Below, in pieces: positions 37,301 through 52,300 of a stretch of 64,000 nt of DNA (position 1 is the stretch's first letter; each line of letters begins with the position of its first letter). The stretch is from NCBI RefSeq assembly GCF_020740795.1, contig NC_067290.1, positions 21,771,001 to 21,835,000 of the forward strand, in the 5' to 3' direction. The position numbers were made by a program, and so were the translations under genes. The notes beneath the pieces are model-generated. The model worked only from the letters and a program-made list of their open reading frames with translations. It did not search any database and was not told where the DNA came from. This stretch comes from Apus apus. Taxonomy: Eukaryota > Chordata > Aves > Apodiformes > Apodidae.

Positions 37301-40300
37301 TGAGGAGATCATAATGGAATTTGGTGCTCTGAAGCAACCCATGAACACACAGGCTCCATTTATGACCTTGGCACACTTACCAGAGACATGGCTTTTAAAC
37401 CTGAGCAGCAGAGATTTCTAGATGTGAGCAGAAGTTGACATTCTTGCCTCTTGGGTTCATCTGCTGCGAGCAGATGCTTCCACTTCTCTGAACAAAGCAT
37501 GAAAGCTTTGCTTTTAACAGAGGAAGGGCACCCTGGATTTTGACACACTTTCATTCTTGCCTCTCAAGCTGTTGCAAAAGACATCATCCTCCACCTAGCT
37601 GACCTGTGGTTTTACCATGTCACAGTCTGAATTCATTGCCTCACTTCCATTTCCCTGCAGCCTGAGGGCAAAGGAGTTAAAGGGGATACACTGAGCCAGC
37701 AGTGCTGGTGCCCAGCTGTAGTGGCCTCCAGCTGGTGTCCTTCCCCAATTCCTGTGCATTCATTCTTTCAAATTTAAAATCGTACCTGAAAACAATATCT
37801 TAGTAAGAAGGTTTTTTCATTTCTTCCCTTTGTCTGCATCAATGCCCAGATGTTTATTCTCTTTGTCTGTTGACATTTGTGTTTTGATGCTTGGGTGATT
37901 ATTAACAACCCCCTCTTTGCTGAGTAGATGAAATAATAAAGATTTTAATGCTATCTTAGTTAACTGTAGGGAAGAGTGTTTTCAATGCCAAAGAGATGTT
38001 TAATTTAGCAAAGGCACAGAAAAATCCCAAGGCAGGATGTTAAGTTCATGTTCAAATGAGAAGTAAAATCTGAAAACTTCCAAAAGCTTCCATGATACAT
38101 TCCCAGTGACTTGAGATCAGTGATAAAACACTTAGGAACACCTTTTTAGAAAGAAACACTTCAGTGCACCCACTCACTATTGGATGAAATGCAGGATGCC
38201 TGGAGTGAGGTGCTGTGTTCTCTGACATGCATGCTGTTGAACACAAACCACATAATAGTCAACAACTTCCTTAGCAGCTGCGTGTGCTCTTTGATAATCT
38301 AAATGCCTTGAAAACAAGTGCTTATAAATGGCATTTTTTGAAATTTTGGGCTGTATTATGACGACTATTTTCTAGGTCTGATTACCCTAGAGTTTTATGA
38401 TAAAATGAAATGTAATCTGGCCCCTCTACAGAATTACTCTGAAACTATGGACTTACTGAGCAATGTTTTGTTAGACTGAAAAGACTTGTAGGTACCTCTT
38501 TATAACAACTTGAGCTGAATGCTAGGTCTGTGCAGCTGAAGCAAGCATTGACCTTGGGAGAGAATTTTAGTTGCAGATGTGGGTGGCTAGTATGAAAAAT
38601 GAAAGGCACTGCCTTTAGTTATCACCCAGAAGTCCACCCAGTTCAATTCCTCTGGAACCTGCTGAATCCTGTGTCTGACGGTCTCTATTCCCTCCTGTGC
38701 CTCCCAACACTGTCTCTTACTGCTGTCAACAGAAAATTCCCATCATCTTAGACAAAATCAGACCTAGATCCTTGGAAACAAATTATACAAATGACCAGCT
38801 ATATACAGTCTATCTTTGCCAGTAAGTTAGGACTCTTTTATCATGTAAGTGATATTAATAAATTACACTGGCCTTAGAGAAACTGTTCATCACTTTATAA
38901 ACTTGTTTAGATACCTAAATCTGAACTTAGACATGAGCTCTAACCTATGAAAGTCTTGGCCAGTCTGTTTAGTTGTGTAATCATTTGCAAGCCTATAAGC
39001 CATGACCTATTCTTCTGAAGTAAAATGGGATTCCAGATTTGTGGAAAAACTATATAAATGAGCTCAGCATGTCTTTCTGACAGTACATTTGTGATATCTT
39101 CAACATTTCATATCTATAAACATCTAAGGCTAGAAACAGACCCATGAAAAGTCCCATCTCTCATTTCACTGCTCCACATACTATTTCCACAACCCTGAGA
39201 GGGAATAAACCTTGTGCTCCTTGCTACAGTGACTGACAGCCTGCACAGTTGTGCAAAGGGGCATAGACCTACTCCATATCTGCAGTACTGTAAACCAGAT
39301 CTGTATAAACCCTTGAGTCTCACCTTGGAGCAGGCATCAGAATTTAGGAGAGATATGTATTCACTTCAGCAGATGTGCAGAACAGACACAACTGATCAGG
39401 AGAGCAGGTGTCATGTGAGGACTCACCGCTTGGAGCATGCTGTCGTTGGCTCGGTCCGTGATTTCAGAAACAATGAATAACGCAGCTGAGGGGTAAAGCA
39501 AAACAAACACCATAAATCACATCACAGAGTAGGAAAATAACGTAAAGCCCTTTTGTTTGCAAGAGCATCATTTAAAAAAGCAAAAAACATCCCTAGCAGC
39601 AGCTTATTTAACTTATTTGGCACCTTTGGAAGGCATCTGCCCAGCAAACTGAAGACAGTTCCCCTTCCCTTCATCATTCTTGTGTGGGAAACTGCATGAG
39701 ATTTTGCAGACCCAAGAGAGCTCATGAGGGCCCTTTTAAGCACCTAGCATGGCACAGAATATTTTTGTGATGTTTTTTATTTGCAGATTTTTGGCAATTG
39801 GAGCTTGTGGTAGAGAGAGATTAAAGTAACCCAGCTTTAGGCATCCAAAAGCATGGCAGTCTGAGGTGATCTGTTTCCCCCTGATGCTGAGAGAGGGGGC
39901 AGGACACCCCTTTCTGACAAAATTGTGTATGAAGTGCTGACATAAATTAACACCTGGATTCTTCATGGCAAATAGCCAGGGCATGTTTGCTCTCTGAGAG
40001 CAGTGGCATAACATGGCTCAGGTCCTTCTCTCAATTCTCTTCCCCTGTGGAATAGGGCATCCTGTCTGTTTCTGGGCATCATCTGGGAGCTCACTTGCCA
40101 TCGCTGGCCAGAAAAGTGACAGGCATGTGCTAACCACAAACAAAACAGGCAATTGTGACCACAGAGCTTGAGTGTCTGTCCTGGCCTTGTCTGAATTATT
40201 GGTATAGCTCTAGTCCCACTGTCAGTGACTGAAGTCCTGAATCTTGCACAAGACTGTACTCTTGGCCAGAACAGACTGACCTTTAGTCAGTCGCAGACCT

Positions 40301-43300
40301 TATTGATGGGAGTTGGTTTGGATTCATACTCAGTGTAACAGAGAGGTGAATAGGTTTCATTAAAGCAGTGTTACCCCTTACTTTAGCCTTTAGCTTACTG
40401 AGGCCACAGCTAAACCTAGCTTTGACTTCAGTGGGAGTAAGAGACTTCTACTTTATCCATCTGATGTGATGGGAAGGGTGGTGTTAGCCGCTGAACATCT
40501 GGATTTGTTCTTGGTTTTGCAGAACTGATTTTTTTTCAAGTTCACTTAGCCTTAAGGAATACAGGAACTATTCAAACCTCCTAGGTTTCTCCAGAATTGA
40601 GAGCCATGCCATAGATAGTGGTACACAAACAAGCAGGTAGAGCGATCCCAATTGACTTTACAACGACCAGGCCAAATATGGACAGAGCCAAAGAGGACTA
40701 GGACTTTCCTGAGGACTGGGGCAGGACTAGAGTATCTGCACCACACTTGTATAGATGGTACTTTGATGATTTATTCTTCTGTAAGTTCACCGTGTCAAAA
40801 CTATGGGAGGCCCACATGTTTCAATGAAAAAAAGATAGAGTTCTTTCCCTAAATAATTTGTATAAATTAGCTATCAGTTGTTACAGATCTTTCATCTATC
40901 CTGTTAACACAAACTCTTGAAAAGAATCCTCTTCCATAAATTGCCAGTATATATCCTGTACTTCTTTAGAAGCAGAGTTATGAAAGCAGAATTGTTGTAC
41001 CACCCCTTTCATTTTACCTTGTGTAGCTTCATACTCTGTAGAATCAGGGCAAAGATTATTCAAGTAATCTGTAGAAAATAACCAAACCAACACAGACATC
41101 CAGTAATCAGAATACAGATCAATGTAATTTATAGTGTTATTAGCTAAAACATAAAATGCTAAAAATGTAATGGGTTATGTTGGAAGGGACCTTAAAGATC
41201 ATAATCTAGTCCAACCCCCCCTGCCATGGGAAGGGACAGCTGATTGAGTTGCTTAAAGCCCTGTCCAGCCTGACCTTGAACACTCCAGGGACGGGGCATC
41301 CACAGTAATGTCCCATCTCAATTTGTTCCCAAATAGATTAAGTGTGCATGGCCTCTTTCCAAAACAAAACTCATCTTTGACTGCATTCTACTTTGAGAAT
41401 CATTGCAAGAGCATTGATACAGATTTGGAATAATCACATAACTTGGCAGTATAAAATTAATGAGCTGAGAGTGACAAAAATATTTCCTTGTTTCTCAGCC
41501 AAGAGAATTGCTGAGTAGCACCACTTTACAAATAATTGTTTTTCTGATGAATTCTGTTTTCCCATCTGAATGAATGGTATTGGCTATGTAAAGACTGATT
41601 TTCTATATTTAATGAATTATATGCATTTTATAGACACAGGAAAGAGACTCTGGTTCTGTACATGCAGAGTTCAGTTATTATGACTGAATCAATCACATTC
41701 TCAAAATAGGTTCTGTAAAAGTCACACAATAGGACTTACATTTACAGGAAGCATATCTGGATTATATCCAAAACTTTACCTGTTAGTTTTATTTGAACTA
41801 CTTGCCTTGAAAAATCTGGTTTTTGTCTGGGTCTTTATGCAACTGTAGTATATGAGTGCCACCATTTTAAAAAGCCTAATCTTGAAATACTTGATTCTTA
41901 TCTTTCTGATTAATTTGGGCTCCTAAATTCTGCATCCCAGAATTAGGCCTCTGTGCTGAGGATGGTGCTGACATGAGTATTTGTTTCCTTGAAAGTCCTA
42001 TCCATGTACATTTCTCTTTCTAGTGCTGTGCCTTCCTTGGTGTCCTGAAATCTACCTGGCTTTACATGGATTTAGGAAATCCTTTGCCTGTACTCAGGGA
42101 GGAAGGGGTTGTGTGGTGTTACCAGGAAATATTTAGTATTCCTTTTAAGAGCTGAGAAGCTCTGTCCTTGGCTATGGACATTTAGCTGAGTGGGCAACTC
42201 CTTTTGGCTGTACTGCAGTAATTGTCTACCAATGTCCTAATAAAATACTCCTCCTTATGTGGTACAAACTGCCAGTTGTGAACACACAACTACACCTGTG
42301 GATTTCAACTTTTTATGCTGTCTAGAGAATCTGAAGCTTCACTATTCCTGACCCGCTCTGTCCTAGCCCTAGCCTAGGGCTTGGTTTCTTGAGGTGAAGA
42401 ACTGAAGCAGTAAACCTGTTTTCCAGAGTATCTTAATCTAGCACTTACTCTTACTGCACTATACACAAAAGCTTTCATTTTCCCGGTTAGTGTCAGTACC
42501 TGAGACAAATTGAAGCTCAAGTTTCTTCAAGCATGGGTGAAATCCAGTCACTGGAGATGCACCAAAACCCTTCCAGCTCTCTCACAAAATTCCACACTTC
42601 ATGTTTGCAATTTACCTTCTGGGCCACAGAAATGGGCAGAGCAAAGGGAGCATATTGGGGGTATTTCTGACAGGCACATGCCAAGTCTTTTTTTCTTAAA
42701 GTATTTGTGTGCATGCACTAAGAACGCTGTAAGGTGTGAGACTATGAAGTACTGCAACTCTCAGGTCTGGAAATTTGTCCTTGATGTAGACACAGCCAGG
42801 GAGGGAAATAAGTCAGACAGAAAAAAAGTCCTGCTATTGGCATCAGGTATTCATTTGTATTGCTCGTACTGAAAAAGCAAAGCCAGCTGTGAATAATGAG
42901 TTGCATCCTTGATCAAAGTGTCTGGAGCAGAAGAAACTGCTGCTAATCTGTGCTGTGAATAAAAATTTCATATGGTCACTTTGTTCTGCTGCATTTATAG
43001 GAGTCCCTGCTAATATGCTGTGCCTTTTATTGGCTGTTGAGTATGGGCAGGGTTTATGGCTTCCTTCTTCCTGACACACACATCCACTCATCTTGCATCC
43101 CTCTCCACCTACACATATACATAATCTCAAAGCATTTATCTGTCTTTATGTCTATGGATTCCTGTTGGGTTTTTTGTGTTCTGATCAAAGTTACTTGAAA
43201 AGACTGAGATTTATTGTTACATTTCACTATTTCCTTCCCCAACCAGTTCATCAGCTGCAAACCTAAACTTCCCAGCTCTTTCTAGGGGCCACATCCTACT

Positions 43301-46300
43301 CCAGAAATCTTGTTTCCCTCACAGGCTCAGACCTGCTAGATTTGCTGTGTCTTGCAGAGAATGAGCCACCAGAAGGAACACACTTCCCCTTGGAGAGACT
43401 CCAAGCGATATATATATATGGTCCTCATTGTAAAGGGAAGGTCCTTCCTGTAAGTGTAAAATCTGTACTGTTAACATAAATTTGAATATTTGCCTTCTAC
43501 AATGCCGAGAAATTGGACTGGGATTTTGACTCAAACTTATCACTAGCCTTAGGTGTACTGTACATAGGGCTTAGGGAGCAGTACTGGGCACAACTGCTTT
43601 GTTGATGGAGAAGGACGAGATGGTGCTTTCCACTGTCATACAGGATGGAGTACAGAGTCCCCTTGCTGGGGACTACTGTCCCCTACTGTCTCTGATAATT
43701 GCCTTTGACATAAATAAAATCTGTTTGCTGGCAGTGAGACAGAACTCCACCTTTCCTAATTCACAGAAGGAAAAAGCCAAGAAGGAATGGCTAAAAGCAG
43801 CTGACTTTATACTTTTTTGGGACCTTCACCATGGTTGTGCTGAAGAGGTGCCTGCTCCTTCCCAGGCTTTCTGATGTTTCCTAAATCCTGTACTAAGCAT
43901 ACTGAAGTTTCCAGGAAATCCCACAGGGTTGAGCCCTATTTTAGCTGCCTTGGCATCAACGCAAGGCACGGTGGAAGCACGGAAAATTACTCCATGGACT
44001 ACCTTTAGGAGTGGTTTTACTGACCTGTAAGCAGCACACGATACTCGAAGACACGCTGCACCACTTTCAAAAGCTGGTGTTTCAGAGTCTGAGGGCTCCC
44101 ACCAGAGCTCTGCTGTCCTCAATGGAAGGGAAAGGAAACACAAAGATCAGGCATGTGTGAGCTCTGCAGCAGACTGTCATCTCTACCTGGTGTGTACTAC
44201 AACATTTTGCTACAGTTGCATGCACGATATTGTTGAACCATTCCCAATTTATCCAGCTTGCTAAGGGTTATTGTCTTTGTGACTATAGAGAAGTACTATG
44301 GAGAGTTTATTTCCTGTGGCATCACTCACCAATAGTTTGGACTTGGAAGTGGGAGGAAAGCTAATACCGTTTAGAAGGTAAAGGCTGGATAAAGACTTCA
44401 GGGTGGCATTTGAAGACAGAGGCATAAGATCTCAACGAAGCTTGTCATAATTATTCCTTTTTTGGACTGAGAAGTTTCTTCTCCCTGCAACTTTTTAGTA
44501 TCTTATTTCAATACATGGAATTGAGCAAAATGCAGCAAAGGATCTCCCTGCGTGCAAGAGGGCAAGAAGTGACAGATCTCACTGATTCTAGGTCAAAATC
44601 CTGCTGATCTCATCATAGGAAAAGCATCATCTGCTTTCTTAGAAGTAAGAGTTAATTATCAGGGTTGATAGTTAAGACAGAAGTGTATAAGCATGTGGCT
44701 GGGAAGAAAGCTGGGAATACAGGCTCTCAGTAGAAAGCCTGCAGTTGTCAAGTTGATGTTCAGAGCAGTATAAGCCATCAGAGCTCTCCTCAGTTGCTAA
44801 CAGGAAATAATTGTGGTGACTGCAAGCTATCTGTTTGTAAATGCTGACTTCAAGATGTCTTTTGAAATTAATTGTTATCTTTAATATTTCACATGTGCTG
44901 CAGAGAAAAATAAAACCCATAACCCATAGAGCTGGCATTCTAAATAACCTTTAAGATCCAATCACTAATTTATCCTTACAGTGCCTCAACCACCCATGCA
45001 AACATTATTTCTCTTACTGCATGAAGATAATAAGAAACAGGGATTCTATACCCACAATAAAGCAGCATAGCTTTTAGCCATTTTAGCTCAATAGAGTCAG
45101 GGTAGCCCAACTGAACTTTCCCACCCACATACAGGTTTTGGACTGATGTGAAGTGGCCACACTGCCAGTACTTCAAAATGTAATCAGGAGTAATGGAATT
45201 TGTGTCACCTTGATGATTTTTCAATTATTCAGCACAGATGACTGAGTTAACACAACTGGAAAATACGTGCTTCCTGCCACAGGGCCAGAGGTTATGGGCC
45301 TAGAGGTTACAGACCACTCAGGGAGTCTAGATGAGTTGAACCCTGTATACGTCTTGCCAGTGGAGTTTGTGTCTTCCTGTGCAGGTCAGTGTTGCCTGTC
45401 ACAACATCCTCTCCAAACAGAGGAAGCAGCTAACAGGCATTTTAGAATGCAAAGAAAGGCAATTGTACAGATACTGTGGGTTGATCACTGCCAGCAGCTA
45501 AGCACTTATGCAGGCTGACCCTCACTTCATCCTGGCCAGACCCAATACGAAAGAAAGGATGTAAAATGCAGTGAAAGAAGGTCAGATATTAAAAGATGGT
45601 AATAGTAATAAAGTCTTAACACATTCTCAAGGAGCTTGATAAGTTAATATGTGACTGAGAAACTACTCCAGTAAGTTAATATATTTCAGCAAAATAAAGT
45701 CACAGATCTGTAGATTCACAAACACACATTGGTATGCACACAGGCGGGTGTGGGCAACAGATGCACAACACACAAGTGAACATCTCACTTCAGCCTGGGT
45801 ACTAGGACATGTGAGGAGAGCTCTTCTCCCATCTTACCCTGTGTAAATACTGGTGGAGTTGCAGAAAAAATCTGAGTAAGCCCTGTTGCACAACCATGCA
45901 TTAGTACAGGTAAAAATGGTATGGTAGCCTTACCTCAAACTCCTGAATTACAGTAGTCAATTGGGAATATTTAAGGCAGGTTTCATCTAGCAAAGCCAGA
46001 TTCCTATCAAACTGCATAATGTATGCTATGTGGTGATTCAGCCTTGATTTTCTGGAGAGGAAAATGTCAGCAACTTTCTGGTGTTCCTCCCTAAGATCAC
46101 AGAAAGAAAAGAAGCAGCAGTTAAATGAATAAAAATTAAGAAGAGCCACATTTGCTTCTTTCTTGCTGTGTTAGACTCACAGTGGCTAAGGACATTGTGC
46201 AGCTGAAGCCTAGGTGAAATGGCAGGAGAGAGGGAGTGCTTCTCTGAAATACTGGACAACAAAATAGGCTGCTGTGGAATGGGCACCATAAGGGGCTGAT

Positions 46301-49300
46301 CCTTTGGCTGTGCCTTTGCTATAGCAGCACTGTGTGTCTGTAGTAGGTAGAACACAGCTGTGTCCTCTCAAGACACAGCTGCTGCTTCTCTAAACGGACC
46401 TTCTGGCTGCTGCAGTGCTTTGAGCACTGCTTGTGGGGGACAATATTACATCTTCAGTTGTAATATCTTCAGCTCTCCTTCATTGCCCCCATCTCAGCAC
46501 TGCTCCACAACCCTCTGTCTCTGCACCCAGTTGCACAGTACTGAAATTTTTACAGAAGCAGTACAGGAACGGGACAAAATGTGAGACTGCAAATGAGTAA
46601 TTGTAGTTAAACGAGGAACATGAGTTCTGGGCATGTCAGGGCAACAGAGTATTGGGGAACTTCAGGCACAGGGTAGTACTTACTGGAAGGTTCGAGTGGT
46701 GGTGACCTGGGAACCTGTGTGAGAGCTCCCGTGGGCCATCTGTCATTCTGTTGTGCTGGCAGCATTTCCAGAACAGTCCTCTTTTTTTGCCCCAGTGCCA
46801 CATATTAGTTCTAGAGAGAATCTTAGGGCACTTCCCATTATGACCCTTTTGTCTTAGGGAATGGATAGCATGCTGCCAGAGTAGGGTTGTGACTTCTTTA
46901 AGACACAAGTAATTTTAAATCCTAGTTGGAAACATGATATCTGTTTATGCTGTAAGTGTGCAAATCATAAATAATTACATTTTTAAAGTCTTTCTGGCAT
47001 TTGTAACAGTCCCTTGGTGGGCACAAAGCATTATACAGTTCCCTTTAGTCTTTTCTTTCCTTGTGTGCTTTGACTTCTGAAAAGTTCTCCTGATTTAATT
47101 CCGTAACTGCTCAGTGGCACTGTTGGGGTAGGATCAGCCACTGTCAGTGATACTACTCCTGGAGTCTATCACGGTTGGAGGTGTTGGGGCTGCATAATCC
47201 ATCACAAGCTGTCAGAGCCAGAGTTGTTCAGTCTAGGCCAGGGGCTGTGGTAGGTTTAGTCAGCATGGGTCTGCAGAGGTAATTTCTCTTGGACATTCTT
47301 TGTCCAGAAGCTTGACAGACTAGGGCCTGGCAGCCTGGCTTAGGTAAGAGGCCTCCTTGAGTCAATTGATTTTGGAGCTTTATCTGTCCTAGGCATGGTT
47401 TTATTCCCTCATGGAAGGACTTCGCCCTCTGAGGATGTTTAGCTTAGGTGGAGTCCCTCAGCAGGCTGCCAGTGTCTGTTTGGCTGGAAGCCCAGCCAGC
47501 CCAGAGCCCTGCCTTGGTGCTGGGAGCCAGAGGGTGTCTCTTATCCCAGCACTACACTCTTGCCATGTAGATTTCTGTGAGCAGATGATCCTCAGGATCA
47601 GTTCTGGTGTCTGCTGTTCTGCCTCCCATGGCACGAGCCTGTGACTTTCAAGCCATGAGTGTGAAGCCACTTGGTGATGACTATGAACTGGCTTCAGAAG
47701 ATAATGCCTACAAAGCAGGCTGTCCTCACTGCACAATGGGGCCACTTTGGAGTCATGAGCTGTTCACTATGCAGATGTTTCAGTATTTGGTTTCTTAGCC
47801 TGACAAGCTCTACATTTACTTCCTGCTTGCCTGCAAAATCTGAAAAAGTAGTTCAGGTTCTATTCCTTTCACCTCTGCTGAAGTCCCAGCCTCCCTGTTA
47901 GTGAGGTTAAGGGAGCTCTGATGTGTTCACCCACCTGCTGTGGAGGGTAGGTTAAAGCCACCAAACCATGACATGCTGTACTTACCATTTAAGTACTCTT
48001 TCTTCCAGTTCTCCTAGGATGTCTTGGTGCAATTCATGTATTTCTGGCAGTTCACGTAAGCCCTGCTTGAGTTTAACTACTTCTTCTTGTTCATTTTCAT
48101 CATCTTCTCCAAGCACCTTCAAGATACTTTCATAGAAATCCTGTGAACAATACAGAAATTAGGCAAACAGACCATTACATTTTTTTTACTCCTTAACTAT
48201 GCCTTCTGCTGCCAGACACATCCCCTCTTCACAGGCAGTGACTGGAGAAGATCAGGCATTTAAAGCTGCCTGGATGTGGAGGCCTGATGGCAAATATGGC
48301 ACTGGGGTGCCTGGCAGGAAGGCTGATGCTGAGCAGAGGTGTAACCACTGCTTTGCTGCTGAGACAGGTTCCTAAACAGGGGTTCTGGCTGCCTTTGCCA
48401 GAAGCTAGCGTGTTGTAACTAGATGGTTTATCTTCACAGCAGTATCTGGTGTTCAAAAGCAGCAGCCTTCATTCAATAAAACTGAAAAGGTGCAATTTCA
48501 CCACAGTGATTTCCCGTTCACATTCCCAGATAGTCCTGAATCTCTCGACTTCCTCCTGAAGCTCAGTCACCAGTTACCTGGTCGCAGCGCACAGGTCTTT
48601 GCTGTCCTCTGGCAAGAGACAGGCTCAGACTCTCCACACCTGCATGGCTGCATGTTTCTGACAAAGGTCGGGCTAGGTCGCCACATGTCTTCTGACCCTG
48701 GCTTTGGACTGAGTGGAGACCGTTGCTGGTGGTCTTCCTGGGAGGGTGAGGCCTCCAGTCGTGCCTGCCTGCCTGCAGGCCCTGTCGTGCCCTTCGAGCC
48801 CGGTCCTCCCGCTCCTGGGGCTGTCCCAGGGGCTGTTCCTGCCCAGGCCCGGGCAGAGTGGCTGCCTCTCAGGTGCTCACTCTCCCTGCCTGGGCAGCCT
48901 CTCCCTCCTTGTGCTTTGCCCCGGTTTTTAGCTGCTAAGGAAGGGTCCCCCGGTGTGATCCCCACTCCAGAGCCCTTTGCCTCAGTGACTGTGATCAAGT
49001 ATGATACAACGTGATCTCACTTGGTCTGGTCAGTAGTCCAGATCACAAGACTTACTAGAAATCAGCGTCACTAGGAAAACAGCCAACTTTGATTTATGTC
49101 AGATTATGCCACATGTTACGGATGTGCTAACACTGCGTGATGAGGAAAAAAAAAAAGGATCTGAAAGAACTGATTTCCATAAAACTTGCTGATGTGTATG
49201 AGCAACTCAAATGAGTATGTTTCACTGGGCATCCATATTTTACATTACATAGTCCACTTTAGTTTGATTAAATCAAGGTAGCTGTATTGATTTCATCATG

Positions 49301-52300
49301 CTAGGGATCTCGTTGGTATGATTGTGGTCCTGCTGAAAGGTTTTATCAGGAGCAGAAGGGGCTCTGGGCAAAGAACTTGAAAATTCCTCTCTCCTTACCA
49401 GCAGGAACTGAGGCCAGGTGAAAGGAGTCTATAGTATACTCAGGTTCATCCTGTCTTTTCTGTTGTAACATTATCAGCTGCAGTATACCCACTGGACCAC
49501 TGTGAACTGGAATGACTGGACTATCTAATAGATACTAGCCAAAAGGAAAGTCATACATACTCTTACGTTTTTTTTAGTAACTGTGACAGAAAAAGCATTT
49601 GTTTTCTGAAAAGCCACTAGAACTAGGTAAAAAAAAAAAATCATTATGACAATTTTCTTTTTACTAACTATATCCTGGATAAAACAAGATCATAACAATT
49701 TTTGAAAATGGCATTATTGTGTTTTCTAATTATCTGTATCTGGTTTCCACAGTGTGTCCTGCCCCAGTACCACAAATAACCCCACTGTTGTGCTGTTCCT
49801 GCTCCCGTTTCTCCTGTGTGCGAGTGAGCTGATCTAGCTACATATTTCAGCCAGTGTACACTCTAGAGGCTTTCTAACCAACTGAGCCAGTGAATCCATC
49901 TTCTGGATGCTTCTCCTAACTCAAAGGAATCTGTAACCTTTCCAAGTTCTCAGTCATCATAATTAATCCAGACTGGGGAAACGGAAAGCATCCAAAGGGT
50001 TCTTTGAGCTTATTGTGCCTGGGGAAGTGAATAGCTGTAGTTAAGTTCACTACTGATGTGCTTAAGTAACCTATTATGTTATAGAAATGTCATCTTTTCC
50101 AAATTAACATTGAACAGCTCTTTATCTGTCCACTTTCCAACATAGCTGAGCAACAAGATTAACACTCCTTTCCCACAGCATCTCAGTGGACTAAATTAGT
50201 CATTAATTGCCTGCCTCTTTGATTTTAATGAATTCTCAGACAAATTATTTCATTTCAGTTGCCTGGATAGCCAGCTTCCTAATGATTAATAAAAATCCTA
50301 CAGGATAACAGTAATCACTATAAATGTCCATTAAAAAAAAAAGAAGTCACTATTGAAAAGGCCAAGTGCCTGAGAAGCCATTAGTGGATGCAAAGTGCTC
50401 TGGCAGTCTCACTAACTCTGGTCAATCATGCCTCCCAAACGTCTCCTGAGTCTGTCACCCAAACCGTGTCTAAACACAGAAGGTAGCAAACGGTGAGTCC
50501 ATATAACTCCCTGCTGGGTCAAAACTTTCTTAGAACAGAAACATGAAGTAAAGTTGTTCAATTCAAGACTCTGGCATGATGGCTGGATGGTCTCATCCAG
50601 GGGTATATGAAGCTGTGGATCTCATTCCTGTCTTAGCCTGTCCCTGCACCAGTGGTGGTGAGTGCATGTGGAAGCATAACCCTCACTGGTAAGGCGACAT
50701 GGAAAGTTAGCAACTGTGCTATAAAAACACAGTTTTGAAATGTGAAACTTTTCAGTACTTTTTGGGCGCCCAAAAACAAGCCCTTTACAGCCATCCAGCA
50801 GCCAAAACCCTAACATCTCTGAAATAAACCCTAAAAATAATGACATCAAACAAAACAGGATCAAAATCTGCAGCCACAAAAGTTGGTTGGTTTGTGTTTT
50901 TCCTATTTTGTATGTGTACATCACTAACACACACAAGTAATGTTTTTTCCCCAAGATACAGGTAATGCTGGGAATGGGGACTGTAACCTACAGCCTGTTA
51001 GAAGGTCACAAGACAAGGAGGAATATGGGGTTAGTGTCTACAAGATCTTAGGATTTATGTAGAGCACTACCTAGCTGTGGTGCTTGGCTCTTGGAGCAGA
51101 ATCTGATCCTCTGTGTGAGGTGATGAGTCTCACTGCAGGGTGTTGGGGTATGAGATGCTTTAGAGATGCTGGCAGTGCCTACTAATGCTAAGAGGAAAAT
51201 GGTGATTACAGGACAGTTTTGGGAAAAAGGTATGTAAATACCTGGTTCAGAGCTACAGGAAAGTAGCACAGTTTACCTAGGATCAGCAACCTGGAAACCT
51301 TTGTAGCAGGTGGTTATCTCCAGGTACTCTTTCAAAGGGATTGGCAGCCAGAGATTTTTGCTAGAGAACTTAGCAAGGAAGTTTCATTCATTATCTGAGA
51401 TGTGAGATGTGACATTCTAATCTAAAGGCAAAAGGAGTCTGTGCTGCTAGGATTTTGTAAGCAGATGCAGAAAAGGTGAGGCTGTGTATTAAATCTCTCC
51501 AATAAGGGGCTGAAATGCTTTGGAGTCCAGCTGCAAAAATGAATTATAGCAATCCTGTATGCATATCAACAGCCATTTTGTGAGATGGATACATCCCATA
51601 CATATTGTTCTCTGCATTTCAGCCCTGCTGCCAGTTAGCCTCTTTTAGCCTGAGAACGTTTAACCTTTCAGGACCCTAGTGAAAGGCTATTATCAGCTAA
51701 AACACTGCTTCAGGCAGCTAATTTACCCAGGAGAAAAAGCTGCCTGTAAATATATGTATATATATTTGCTATATTGGGTGATTTCTCTTCTTGAAATTCT
51801 ACTTGAAAATAAGCCAGGGTACAGTAATTCAATTTGGATTCAGAATATCTGTTTGCTTTTTCTGTGTATAACAGAAAAGGCCAGGTTAGATCAGTTCATC
51901 TAGTGGCCCATGGATCCCTGGGGAACCAGGGAGTACTGCAACAGGTAACTGGGAAATTATAGGATTGAAATCAGTCTCTACCTCCACTGTATAAAGCTGA
52001 TAGATCTGCTACCTGCAAGAGGCTGAAAGCAACTATGTTGATTAGAAAGCTGAGTAGGCTGGTAGGAGAGAAAGTCAAGATTTTGACTTAAAGGTGTAGC
52101 TAAACAGATAGTAAACTGGTCAAGAGATGCTGACCAGTTGATTGCAATTGATTGCATACAATGGTGCAGGCTTTTACAGCCACTTTACCTTCTAAAATGA
52201 AGGTGGATTAACAGATACTGCACATTGCAGGATCCAAGGCTCTTTTTGACATACAGGCATTACACCTGAGGGGGAGGGAGAAGAGTTCAAAGGGGAAGAA

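Noticed and set aside
48490..49014. 174-codon plus-strand open frame
   Set aside because: It is the complement of the GC-rich retroelement block, whose recognisable coding signal is on the minus strand.
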